Assembly (NCBI GenBank): GCA_964428055.1
Contig: CAYRWM010000051.1
Span: 1-8,109, forward strand
DNA: 8,109 bases
Direction of reading: 5' to 3'
Origin: CAYRWM01 sp964428055
Lineage (GTDB): Bacteria; Bacillota; Clostridia; Christensenellales; Christensenellaceae
Shown here: in pieces, positions 1 through 7,368 of the stretch
How positions within the stretch are numbered: position 1 is the stretch's first letter
Layout of the letters: the number at the start of each line of letters is the position of its first letter
Notes under the pieces: model-generated
Told to the model about the DNA's origin: nothing
Databases searched by the model: none
Seen by the model: only the letters and a program-made list of their open reading frames with translations
Made by a program: the position numbers and the translations under genes

Positions 1-87
1 TGTGAAACCATTTGTCTCTTTTATTTCACCTTACCCCAATCTTTAGTATAGAACCGTTTTTTCATGAGGCTTTGATCAAGTTGCAAG

Positions 88-122
88 ACGCCCCGCACCC
101 TGAAGATGCGGGGCGTTTTTTA
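88..122 (+). terminator. Intrinsic terminator of the upstream unit
   Basis: A perfect 10-bp GC-rich stem (88-97 pairs with 107-116) with a 9-base loop is followed by a run of T to 122. It reads in the + direction and lies upstream of the metK promoter, so it should end an upstream transcript and is not a metK attenuator. Bases 1-87 contain no coding sequence I can recognise; short open stretches there end in stops at about 43-51. They may be the tail of an upstream gene, but nothing identifies it. Confidence 0.9.
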
Positions 123-136
123 TTCGCTAAATATGT

Positions 137-165
137 TTGAAAACGTATGTTTTGTTTGATATAAT
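137..165 (+). promoter_or_regulatory. Sigma-A-type promoter of metK-recD2
   Basis: A -35 box TTGAAA (137-142) and a perfect -10 box TATAAT (160-165) are separated by exactly 17 bases. Transcription should start near 172, leaving a leader of only about 49 bases before metK. That is too short for a SAM-sensing riboswitch with its expression platform. A second TATAAT at 189-194 has no -35 box at a usable distance. Confidence 0.85.
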
Positions 166-220
166 ACATAGTACGTTATTATACCTAATATAATTTAATC
201 CAAATGGGGGACTAATTCTT

Positions 221-1396
221 ATGATCAAGTTGTTTACTTCCGAATCTGTTACAGAAGGCCATCCCGATAAAGTATGCGATCAGATCTCTGACGCTATACT
301 GGACGCTCTTCTGGAACAGGATCCTATGTCCAGAGTCGCTTGTGAGACTGCTGTCACGACAGGTCTTGCGCTCGTTATCGGCGAGATCACGACAAAGGCC
401 GTAGTTGACTACAACAAGATAGTCAGACAGACGATCGATGAGATCGGCTTCAACAAGGGCGAATACGGCTACGACTGCAAGACATGTAACGTTCTTATCG
501 GTCTGGACAAACAGTCTGACGATATCGCGATGGGCGTTGACAAATCGTTCGAGGCCAAAGACGCGGGCAGCGATGAGAACGACAACGGCGCCGGCGACCA
601 GGGCATGATGTTCGGTTTTGCCTGCAACGAGACAGACACATATATGCCGATGCCGATATACCTCGCGCATCAGCTCTCAAAGAAACTTTCCGTAGTCCGC
701 AAGGACGGCACGCTCAAGTATCTGCGTCCGGACGGAAAATCACAGGTCACGGTAGAGTATAACGAAGACGGCAAGCCCGTCAGGGTCAACACGGTCGTTA
801 TCTCAACACAGCATGATCCCGATGTCACTCAGGAACAGATTAGGGAAGACATAATCAAGTATGTCATCAATCCCGTTATCCCGGCTGACATGATCGATGC
901 CGACACAAAGATATTCGTCAACCCGACAGGCAGATTCGTCATCGGCGGACCTCAGGGCGATGCGGGTGTCACGGGCAGAAAGATCATCGTTGACACATAC
1001 GGCGGAATGGGACGTCACGGCGGTGGCGCATTCTCAGGCAAGGATCCGACAAAGGTCGACAGAAGCGCGGCATACGCTGCAAGATACGTTGCAAAGAACA
1101 TCGTCGCGGCAGGTCTCGCGGACAAGTGTGAGATACAGCTCGCATACGCTATCGGCGTTGCAAAGCCCGTATCCGTTCTGGTCGATACATTCGGCACAGG
1201 CAAGAAGTCCGATGAGGAACTCTCAGCCATAGTCGACAAGTACTTCGATCTCCGCCCGACAGCGATCATCAACAATCTTGGTCTGAGGAGACCGATCTAC
1301 AAGCAGACAGCTGCTTACGGTCACTTCGGAAGAAAAGATGTCGATCTCCCCTGGGAGAAGCTCGACATGGTTGACAAACTCAAGAGCGAACTGTAA
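221..1396 (+). CDS. metK: S-adenosylmethionine synthetase (methionine adenosyltransferase)
   Basis: This cytosolic enzyme makes S-adenosylmethionine from methionine and ATP, releasing phosphate and pyrophosphate; it supplies the cell's main methyl donor and feeds polyamine synthesis. The 391-residue length is usual for the family, and the protein appears complete. Family signatures are visible: the N-terminal ESVTEGHPDK block with His14 and Asp16, the GAGDQG hexapeptide at 123-128, and the glycine-rich GGGAFSGKD loop at 267-275, which contributes to the phosphate site. The C-terminus has the typical HFGR and LPWE segments. The ATG at 221 gives the expected N-terminus and has a GGGGG Shine-Dalgarno-like run at 206-210, 10 bases upstream. 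It is the first gene after a strong promoter, and recD2 follows after 20 bases, probably co-transcribed. The family assignment is secure. Confidence 0.98.
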   Translation: MIKLFTSESVTEGHPDKVCDQISDAILDALLEQDPMSRVACETAVTTGLALVIGEITTKAVVDYNKIVRQTIDEIGFNKGEYGYDCKTCNVLIGLDKQSDDIAMGVDKSFEAKDAGSDENDNGAGDQGMMFGFACNETDTYMPMPIYLAHQLSKKLSVVRKDGTLKYLRPDGKSQVTVEYNEDGKPVRVNTVVISTQHDPDVTQEQIREDIIKYVINPVIPADMIDADTKIFVNPTGRFVIGGPQGDAGVTGRKIIVDTYGGMGRHGGGAFSGKDPTKVDRSAAYAARYVAKNIVAAGLADKCEIQLAYAIGVAKPVSVLVDTFGTGKKSDEELSAIVDKYFDLRPTAIINNLGLRRPIYKQTAAYGHFGRKDVDLPWEKLDMVDKLKSEL

Positions 1397-1416
1397 GGTC
1401 AAAAGCCTTAAGGTAG

Positions 1417-3594
1417 ATGGAAGCGATTGAAGGAACAGTCGTAAATACTATATACAGAAGCGCAAACGGCTATACTGTTTTAGAGATTGACGGTAAGGTC
1501 CCGACCACTGTGGTCGGGAACCTTCCCGATATCAGGGCAGGAGAGTATGTGCGCTTTTTTGGTGAATTCAAAGAGCACAGGGTATACGGGAAACAGTTTT
1601 CCGCCGTATCCTGCGAATCATCTCTTCCGGCCGATGTCAATGACATCGCGCTTTTTCTTTCCGGGGGTTTTATAAAGGGGCTTGGCGAAGTGCTCGCCGG
1701 CAGGATAACCGAAGCTTTCGGAGAGGACACTTTTGATGTAATAGAGAATAATCCCGAGATGCTCGCGTCGGTAAAGGGCGTATCGCAGAGACTCGCTATA
1801 GCGATCCATGAGGCGCTCGGGGACTACACGGGATCAAGGGATTCATATGCCAGACTCATGGGCATGGGCCTTACCGCCAAGCAGGCCGTCAAGGTCTTCA
1901 ACGCCTTCGGACCGGGCGCTGCCTCGGCCATAAAGAACAATCCCTATCTTCTCATCCAGAGGGTAAAGGGCATTGATTTTCTGACGGCCGACAGGATCGC
2001 AGCGAACATAGGTTTCCCAGAGGATCATCCCGCGAGGATAGAGGGCGGTTTGCTGCATGTCCTTCGGAAATCCCTTGAAAAAGGTCACACGAACGTGCCG
2101 GCCGGCATGCTCGTAAATACTGTCGTAAACCGGCTCGGTGTTGATGCCGGGGCGGCTGAGTGCGCGCTTGACGAACTGAGTCTCAGGGGTGCGGTCGTGC
2201 GCCGGGACTACGGAGAAGGGGACCGCGCCTTTTTAGGATACGTATATGAAGCCGAACATTCTTCGGCTGTAAAGATAATAAAGATGCTTGGCTCCCGGGG
2301 CCCGAAAGAGATACGCGGCCTTGAGAGAAAACTTGAAAAGAAAAAGAAGAAGTATTCGCTCTCCGATGAGCAGACTGACGCCGTCCGGACAGCGTGCCTG
2401 TCCGGGATCAGCATAATAACCGGAGGTCCCGGTACGGGCAAGACAACGATCTTAAGGGCCTTAGCGGAAATACTCGCGGAAAGCGGCGAAACGTTTGCCC
2501 TGTGCGCGCCCACGGGCAGAGCCGCCAAGCGCATGCAGGAGGCCTGCGGCGCGGACGCTTCCACCGTGCACAGGCTCCTTGAGTACTCAAGAGCGAGCGA
2601 CGAGGACGATACTCTGTGCATATTCGGACGGAACAGCGAACATCCGCTTGAATGCGGCACGCTCATACTGGACGAAGCGTCCATGCTGGACGTGTTCATA
2701 TTCGCGGGACTTACCGACGCGCTTCCGGAGGACTCCAGGCTGGTCATAGTCGGAGACGTGAACCAGCTCCCGTCAGTCGGGCCCGGCACGGTCATGGAGG
2801 ACCTTATAGCATCGGATCTTCTGCCCGTCGTGAGACTCAGCCATGTCTACAGACATGACGGGGGCATCGCGGATGCCGCGCAGTCGGTGCTGGAAGGACA
2901 AATGCCTGAATTCACCGACGATTTTTCTTTTACGGAATCGGAGGACGATGCCGGGATCGCGGATATCGCGGTCTCCGAATACATGAAATGCTTAGGAGCG
3001 GGATTTGAGACACAGATGCTCTCTCCCGTAAAAGCCGGCGTTACGGGATCGAAGGAACTTGACGTAAGACTCAGGGATATGGTCAATCCCGCGGAGCCGG
3101 GAAAAGAGGAAGCCGAGATAGGCGATACTCTTTACAGACTCGGCGACCGCGTCATGCAGATAAAGAACAACTATGACCGCGAGTGGTACACGGACGACGA
3201 ATACGGCGAAGGTGTGTTCAACGGCGACATAGGCGAGATCGTGCGGGCTGCCGCAGGCAGCATTCACGTTGATTTCGAAGGGAAAGTGACCGTGTACGAG
3301 GCGCAGGACTTATCCGAACTTTCAGGAGCCTATGCCTATACGGTGCACAAGAGCCAGGGCAACGAGTTTGATGTGGTGATACTGCCCTTAAGATTCCCCA
3401 AAAGCCCGTTTTTCTCGAGGAACCTGCTCTATACGGCGATAACGCGCGCAAAGAAACGCGCCGTCCTCATAGGTTCAAAGGCTACACTTAAGCACATGAT
3501 AGACAACGCTCAGCGCGACAGCAGATATACTGCTCTTTTGAGCGAACTTAAACTCTACTCGGATGTCTTTTCGGGCAGCCGAAGTTATATATGA
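1417..3594 (+). CDS. recD2: RecD2-type ATP-dependent 5'-3' DNA helicase
   Basis: This is a superfamily 1B helicase of the RecD2 type, which works without RecBC; in Bacillus and Deinococcus it is linked to DNA repair and replication-fork maintenance. At 725 residues it is a little shorter than Bacillus RecD2 but has all the parts. There is an N-terminal OB-like region (about 1-70), then helix-hairpin-helix repeats (about 85-205). The helicase core follows: Walker A GGPGTGKTT with Lys342, DEAS at 419-422, GDVNQLPS at 446-453, the RecD-type GDRVMQ segment at 576-581, the VHKSQGNE motif at 643-650 and the YTAITRAK motif with Arg677. It lacks RecBCD-partner features, and no recB or recC is nearby. 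An in-frame stop at 1414 makes ATG 1417 the first possible start. The only Shine-Dalgarno-like match (AAGG, 1410-1413) is 3 bases from the ATG, so translation may be coupled to metK. Confidence 0.96.
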   Translation: MEAIEGTVVNTIYRSANGYTVLEIDGKVPTTVVGNLPDIRAGEYVRFFGEFKEHRVYGKQFSAVSCESSLPADVNDIALFLSGGFIKGLGEVLAGRITEAFGEDTFDVIENNPEMLASVKGVSQRLAIAIHEALGDYTGSRDSYARLMGMGLTAKQAVKVFNAFGPGAASAIKNNPYLLIQRVKGIDFLTADRIAANIGFPEDHPARIEGGLLHVLRKSLEKGHTNVPAGMLVNTVVNRLGVDAGAAECALDELSLRGAVVRRDYGEGDRAFLGYVYEAEHSSAVKIIKMLGSRGPKEIRGLERKLEKKKKKYSLSDEQTDAVRTACLSGISIITGGPGTGKTTILRALAEILAESGETFALCAPTGRAAKRMQEACGADASTVHRLLEYSRASDEDDTLCIFGRNSEHPLECGTLILDEASMLDVFIFAGLTDALPEDSRLVIVGDVNQLPSVGPGTVMEDLIASDLLPVVRLSHVYRHDGGIADAAQSVLEGQMPEFTDDFSFTESEDDAGIADIAVSEYMKCLGAGFETQMLSPVKAGVTGSKELDVRLRDMVNPAEPGKEEAEIGDTLYRLGDRVMQIKNNYDREWYTDDEYGEGVFNGDIGEIVRAAAGSIHVDFEGKVTVYEAQDLSELSGAYAYTVHKSQGNEFDVVILPLRFPKSPFFSRNLLYTAITRAKKRAVLIGSKATLKHMIDNAQRDSRYTALLSELKLYSDVFSGSRSYI

Positions 3595-3622
3595 TTTTGC
3601 AATTTAGACCACTATCAGACTC

Positions 3623-3651
3623 TTGAACTGAAACGGCTCAAAAAGTATAAT
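3623..3651 (+). promoter_or_regulatory. Promoter of the intergenic structured RNA
   Basis: TTGAAC (3623-3628) and a perfect TATAAT (3646-3651) are 17 bases apart, so this is a near-consensus vegetative promoter. The predicted start is near 3658, just ahead of the 5' strand of the RNA's closing helix at 3666. This indicates that the RNA is made from its own promoter and not only by read-through from recD2. No intrinsic terminator is visible between the recD2 stop (3594) and this promoter. Confidence 0.85.
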
Positions 3652-3657
3652 ATATGT

Positions 3658-3876
3658 ATGGATAGTAAAACGCGTCTGTGGTTGAAAGTCGATGCCAGTC
3701 GCAGGCGAAACGACCCACGTAAGCACGGCAAAAAGCAGTGTGATCATGGTGCGGTTAGGGAGTAAGTCCGTCCGGGCCCGAAGCCCGAGAGTTTGAGTAG
3801 TGGGGGCGCGAATGCGCATGAGCGAAAATCCCAGACGGCGGTTGTGGGGGAAAAGACCAGGTCAGGCGTTTTAATA
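3658..3876 (+). ncRNA. raiA-motif noncoding RNA
   Basis: The segment starts at the predicted start of a strong promoter, has no credible coding frame and is rich in complementary segments. The ends pair over about 200 bases: 3666-3673 with 3866-3873, 8 bp without mismatch. Inside are a hairpin at 3773-3787 (5-bp CGGGC/GCCCG stem, 5-base loop), a hairpin at 3806-3817 (GCGC stems, GAAT loop), a two-part stem at 3688-3714, and candidate long-range helices 3674-3678/3832-3836 and 3758-3761/3829-3832. Some pairings compete. The raiA motif is a known RNA class of about 200 bases, typically encoded between comFC and raiA (hpf) in Bacillota and Actinomycetota. It acts in trans in sporulation and aggregation in C. 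acetobutylicum, by an unknown mechanism. The class call rests on position, size, the closing helix and the own promoter, not on a covariance search. The 3' end is uncertain and may extend to about 3950. Confidence 0.8.
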
Positions 3877-3925
3877 TTCATCATGTTTTTCGTTTCATAG
3901 CAAAAAACGGTATGTACACAGGGGG

Positions 3926-3950
3926 ATTGTTGTTTTTCAGCAGTTTTTTT
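3926..3950 (+). terminator. Possible weak terminator or attenuator before hpf
   Basis: A 7-pair hairpin (3926-3932 with 3938-3944, five-T loop, two G-T wobbles) is followed directly by T residues to 3950. It may end the structured RNA transcript, giving a product of about 290 bases that would then be trimmed, or may act as a leaky attenuator that lets part of the transcripts into hpf. The stem is weak in GC, so termination efficiency is doubtful. I see no convincing separate hpf promoter between 3877 and 3988; a TGTGATACA segment at 3950-3958 is at best a poor extended -10. Confidence 0.45.
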
Positions 3951-3970
3951 GTGATACAAATACAAGAACC

Positions 3971-3985
3971 AGGAGGCTTAGGAAG
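3971..3985 (+). promoter_or_regulatory. Double Shine-Dalgarno region of hpf
   Basis: A perfect AGGAGG (3971-3976) lies 12 bases before the hpf ATG, longer than usual. A second partial match, AGGAAG (3980-3985), lies only 3 bases before the ATG. The two could compete or combine; both support the start at 3989. Confidence 0.6.
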
Positions 3986-3988
3986 ATT

Positions 3989-4519
3989 ATGAAGATCAAC
4001 ATACAGGGAAAAGGAATAGAAATATCGGATTACCTGAAGGACATGGTGGCCAAGAAGGCCAAGAAACTTGACAGGTACTTCAAGCCTCAGACACAGATGA
4101 ACGTCATGCTCTCGATTGAAAAGCTCAGACAGATCGCTGAGATCACCATCATATGCGACGGTCTGGTCTTAAGATGCGAGGAGTCGACGGGCGACATGTA
4201 CGCTTCCATAGACGCGGCATTGAAGAAGCTCGAGCGTCAGATGAGAAAGCACAGGACCAAGCTCGAGAAGAGACTGCACACCGGCGCCTTCGAGGAGGCA
4301 GCGGTATACGACATCGATACCGAAGAGAGTGATGTACCGGAGGTCATAAGGAGCAAGCGCTTTACGGTAAAGCCTATGGATACGGACGAAGCGGCGCTTC
4401 AGATGCAGCTTGTCGGGCATGACTTCTTCGTGTTCAGAAACTCGAAGACGAACGAGGTCAACGTGCTCTACAAGAGACATGACGGAAATCTCGGACTCAT
4501 AGAGCCGGATGTCGAGTGA
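3989..4519 (+). CDS. hpf: Long-form ribosome hibernation promoting factor (HPF/RaiA, YfiA family)
   Basis: This protein binds the decoding region of the 30S subunit in slow-growing or starved cells and keeps ribosomes idle. The long form also dimerises 70S ribosomes into 100S particles. The 176-residue protein has both parts: an N-terminal ribosome-binding domain at about 1-100 (start MKINIQGKGIEIS, a basic KKAKKLDRYF segment at 22-31 and a basic helix at 79-96), an acidic linker at about 102-117, and the C-terminal dimerisation domain at about 118-174 (IRSKRFTVKPMDTDEA, then HDFFVFRNSKTNEVNVLYKR). The C-terminal domain separates it from short HPF and from YfiA proteins. It is flanked upstream by the structured RNA that takes its name from this gene, and downstream by a strong terminator and secA. 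The hpf-secA-prfB order is the same as in Bacillus subtilis. Confidence 0.96.
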   Translation: MKINIQGKGIEISDYLKDMVAKKAKKLDRYFKPQTQMNVMLSIEKLRQIAEITIICDGLVLRCEESTGDMYASIDAALKKLERQMRKHRTKLEKRLHTGAFEEAAVYDIDTEESDVPEVIRSKRFTVKPMDTDEAALQMQLVGHDFFVFRNSKTNEVNVLYKRHDGNLGLIEPDVE

Positions 4520-4551
4520 CCTATCCTTACCTGCTGTATATATAAAGCAGC

Positions 4552-4581
4552 GAAGAGCGCCCCGCGCGCTCTTCTTTTTTT
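4552..4581 (+). terminator. Intrinsic terminator of hpf
   Basis: A perfect 9-bp stem (4552-4560 with 4566-4574) with a 5-base loop is followed by seven T residues (4575-4581). It begins 33 bases after the hpf stop, so hpf and secA are probably separate transcription units. A small 5-bp hairpin (4531-4535 with 4546-4550) lies just upstream with no T-run. Confidence 0.92.
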
Positions 4582-4614
4582 GCTGTTTCGGCCTTTTCCG
4601 GACCCTTCGCTTTG

Positions 4615-4643
4615 TTTACATAAAGTACGTTTTTTGTTAATAT
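4615..4643 (+). promoter_or_regulatory. Probable promoter of secA-prfB
   Basis: TTTACA (4615-4620) and TAATAT (4638-4643) are 17 bases apart, with a TG one base before the -10 box (4635-4636) as in extended -10 promoters. The start would be near 4650, giving a leader of about 55 bases. An overlapping TATAAT at 4644-4649 is a better -10 box but lacks a -35 box at a normal distance. The very AT-rich segment after the hpf terminator makes a promoter here likely even if the exact boxes are uncertain. Confidence 0.6.
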
Positions 4644-4704
4644 TATAATGAAGAAATATGTGTATGATTATACTGAAATACTATTGAAATAAGGAAACGG
4701 ACAC

Positions 4705-7368
4705 ATGGGATTATTTTCAAAGATGGGATCTGAATCGGCTCTGAAACCGCTGAGAAAGACGGCTGACAAAGTCGTCGCTCTGGAAGGCGAGTTCGAGAAG
4801 CTCTCGGATGATGAACTTAAAGCCAAAACGGCTGAATATAAGAAAAGATACGAAGAGGGCGAGTCGCTGGATTCACTCCTTCCCGAAGTCTTCGCTCAGG
4901 TAAGAGAAGCTTCATGGAGAGTCATCGGACTTAAGCACTACCCTGTTCAGATAATCGGCGGCATAGTCCTGCACAAGGGCGACATCGCGGAGATGAAGAC
5001 GGGCGAAGGTAAAACGCTCGTGGCAACGCTCCCCGTTGTCCTTAATGCCATACCCGGCAAGGGCGTGCATATAGTCACAGTCAACGAATACCTGGCAAAG
5101 CGCGACAGCGAGTGGATGGGTAAGGTCTACCGCTTCCTCGGCTATACAGTCGGCCTGATCACGAGAGAGATGACCAAGGAGCAGAAGCAGAGAGCCTATG
5201 CCTGCGATATAACCTACGCCACGAACAACGAGCTCGGATTCGACTACCTGAGAGACAACATGGTCATAAACAGGAACAATCTCGTTCAGCGTGAGCTCAA
5301 CTACGCCATAGTCGACGAGGTGGACAGCATACTCATAGACGAAGCGAGGACGCCTCTCATCATATCGGGCCCCGGGGACAAGGGCACGGATCTGTATGAA
5401 AAAGCCGACAAGTTCGTAAAGAGGCTCAGCGAGGACGATTACGAGATAGAGGAAAAGCGCAAGCAGGTCAACCTGTCCGAGAAGGGCGTGACCAGAGCCG
5501 AGAGTGCGTTCGGCGTGGAGAACCTCACCGATATAGAGAACACCGAACTGGTGCATCACATAAACCAGGCGTTAAAAGCCAACCTGCTCATGCACAGGGA
5601 CCGCGACTACGTCGTAACTCCCGACAACGGAGTAGTAATAGTCGATGAGTTCACCGGCCGTCTCATGATAGGCAGGAGATACTCGGACGGCCTTCACCAG
5701 GCTATAGAAGCCAAGGAGCATGTTAAGGTCGAGCGCGAATCCAAGACGCTCGCAACCATAACGTTCCAGAACTTCTTCCGCATGTACAACAAACTCGCCG
5801 GCATGACCGGTACGGCAAAGACGGAAGAAGCCGAATTCCAGGGCATATACAACTTAAACGTAATAGAGATACCGCCGAATGTTCCCGTGATCCGGAAGGA
5901 CGAGAACGATGTCGTGTTCGCGACGAAGTTGGGCAAGTTCGACGCTGTCGCCGACGAAGTTGAGGCGATACATTCCACGGGCAGACCCGTTTTGGTCGGT
6001 ACCGTCAGCGTAGCGGACTCGGAGAGAGTCTCCGATCTTCTGGTCGCAAAAGGCATAAAGCATGAGGTTCTGAACGCCAAGAACCATCAGAAGGAAGCGC
6101 AGATCATAGCGCAGGCGGGCAAGGTCAACGCAGTCACCATAGCCACCAACATGGCCGGCCGTGGTACTGACATAATGCTGGGCGGCAACCCCGATTATCT
6201 GGCGAGAGCCGAGATGAGGGGCGACGGCATGGAAGAAGAGATGATAGAGCAGGCCGTGAGCCATGCATCGACAGACGATCCCGAGATCCTTGCCGCGAGA
6301 AAGAAATACGGCGAACTGAACGCCAAATACAAGATCGATACCGACGCCGAGCACGACAGGGTGGTTGAGCTCGGAGGTCTTGCGATAATAGGTACTGAGA
6401 GACATGAGTCCAGACGTATCGACAACCAGCTGAGAGGCCGAAGCGGAAGACAGGGCGACCCCGGTTCGTCCAGGTTCTATATAGCTCTTGAGGACGACCT
6501 CATGAGACTGTTCGGTGGCGACAGGATAAAGAGCATGATGGAAGCTTTCGTGGGCGACGAGCACGTTCCGCTGGAGCTCGGCATGCTTACCAAACAGATC
6601 GAAGCCGCTCAGAAACGCATAGAGACAAACAACTTCGGCATCAGACGCCACGTCATAGAATACGACGACGTCATGAACGCACAGAGGAACATAATCTACA
6701 AGCAGCGCCGTGAGGTGCTCATGGGCGAAGACGTATCCGAACACATAAACAAGATGAGGAACGGTCTCATAGACGAGATAGTGGATTCCTACTGCCCGCC
6801 CAAGGTTTTCCCGGAGGAATGGGAGCTCGATGCCTTAAAGGAACAGATAATGAGGATATACGCCGTGGAACTGAAGGACTTCCCGCCGGCGGATCCGGAG
6901 AATCTCGAAAGATCGAGGATATCGAAGGTGCTGCATGACGCCGCAGACTTCGTGTACGGCAAGAAGGAAGAAGAGATGACGGAAGCCGGTCTCAACATGC
7001 GCGACATTGAGAGGATGGTTCTGCTCCGCGTGGTCGACAGCAAATGGATGGATCATATCGACGCCATGGATCAGTTCAGACGCGGCATCGGCCTCAGAGC
7101 CTACGCCAACAGGGATCCGATCACCGAGTACAAGAAGGAAGGCTTCGACATGTTCGAGGAGATGGTCGCAAATATCCGCGAGGATACTGTGCGCATGCTC
7201 TATCACATACACGCGAAGAGCAAGGTCGAGCAGAAGGAGCGCAAGGACGTCAAGACCAATGACGGCCAGGCGCCGGCTCCGGTGAAGGCAGACAAGACCA
7301 TCGGCAGGAATTCGCCGTGTCCGTGCGGGAGCGGTAAGAAGTACAAGAACTGCTGCGGCAGGAATTAG
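4705..7368 (+). CDS. secA: Preprotein translocase motor ATPase SecA
   Basis: SecA is the peripheral membrane motor that uses ATP to push unfolded secretory proteins through the SecYEG channel. At 887 residues it is full length, between the usual Bacillus and E. coli sizes. The first nucleotide-binding domain has Walker A TGEGKT with Lys103, and Walker B DEVD at 204-207 followed by the conserved IDEARTPLI segment. The second has TNMAGRGTD at 481-489 and QLRGRSGRQGD at 575-585, with the arginines expected at the ATP interface. The scaffold and wing regions follow, then a polar linker at about 845-865. The C-terminal zinc-binding SEC-C tail has Cys872, Cys874, Cys883 and Cys884; it binds SecB or ribosomes in other species. 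A Shine-Dalgarno AAGGA (4691-4695) lies 9 bases before ATG 4705. prfB follows after 11 bases. Confidence 0.98.
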   Translation: MGLFSKMGSESALKPLRKTADKVVALEGEFEKLSDDELKAKTAEYKKRYEEGESLDSLLPEVFAQVREASWRVIGLKHYPVQIIGGIVLHKGDIAEMKTGEGKTLVATLPVVLNAIPGKGVHIVTVNEYLAKRDSEWMGKVYRFLGYTVGLITREMTKEQKQRAYACDITYATNNELGFDYLRDNMVINRNNLVQRELNYAIVDEVDSILIDEARTPLIISGPGDKGTDLYEKADKFVKRLSEDDYEIEEKRKQVNLSEKGVTRAESAFGVENLTDIENTELVHHINQALKANLLMHRDRDYVVTPDNGVVIVDEFTGRLMIGRRYSDGLHQAIEAKEHVKVERESKTLATITFQNFFRMYNKLAGMTGTAKTEEAEFQGIYNLNVIEIPPNVPVIRKDENDVVFATKLGKFDAVADEVEAIHSTGRPVLVGTVSVADSERVSDLLVAKGIKHEVLNAKNHQKEAQIIAQAGKVNAVTIATNMAGRGTDIMLGGNPDYLARAEMRGDGMEEEMIEQAVSHASTDDPEILAARKKYGELNAKYKIDTDAEHDRVVELGGLAIIGTERHESRRIDNQLRGRSGRQGDPGSSRFYIALEDDLMRLFGGDRIKSMMEAFVGDEHVPLELGMLTKQIEAAQKRIETNNFGIRRHVIEYDDVMNAQRNIIYKQRREVLMGEDVSEHINKMRNGLIDEIVDSYCPPKVFPEEWELDALKEQIMRIYAVELKDFPPADPENLERSRISKVLHDAADFVYGKKEEEMTEAGLNMRDIERMVLLRVVDSKWMDHIDAMDQFRRGIGLRAYANRDPITEYKKEGFDMFEEMVANIREDTVRMLYHIHAKSKVEQKERKDVKTNDGQAPAPVKADKTIGRNSPCPCGSGKKYKNCCGRN

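Noticed and set aside
189..194. A second perfect TATAAT upstream of metK.
   Set aside because: It has no -35 box at 16-18 bases and no extended -10 TG; it would leave an even shorter leader. The boxes at 137-165 are better.
73..232. An 11-base direct repeat (TGATCAAGTTG) at 73-83 and at 222-232, the latter over the metK start codon.
   Set aside because: There are only two copies with no extension or flanking symmetry. It may be chance or a very old duplication; no function can be supported.
2335..2352. A-rich GAAAAGAAAAAG run within recD2, considered as a frameshift site.
   Set aside because: The frame continues into the intact helicase core and encodes a normal lysine-rich linker; no stimulatory structure or conserved alternative frame is seen.
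3658..3765. A 35-codon ATG frame starting at the predicted transcription start inside the structured RNA.
   Set aside because: It has no Shine-Dalgarno, is rich in Arg and Lys as expected from structured G/A-rich RNA, and overlaps the proposed helices. A leaderless peptide cannot be excluded but nothing supports it.
3604..3965. Minus-strand open frames (3604-3819 and 3744-3965) across the intergenic region.
   Set aside because: The translated sequences resemble no known family, lack Shine-Dalgarno sites and overlap the structured RNA and its promoter.
4658..4687. A 9-codon ATG frame (MCMIILKYY) in the secA leader, considered as a SecM-like regulatory peptide.
   Set aside because: It is too short to span the ribosome exit tunnel, has no clear Shine-Dalgarno and no arrest motif or hairpin over the secA start; it is probably chance in AT-rich sequence.
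5854..6744. A long minus-strand open frame (296 codons) opposite secA, with similar ones elsewhere.
   Set aside because: It is a shadow of the strongly coding secA frame; the translation has no recognisable domain and no start signals.
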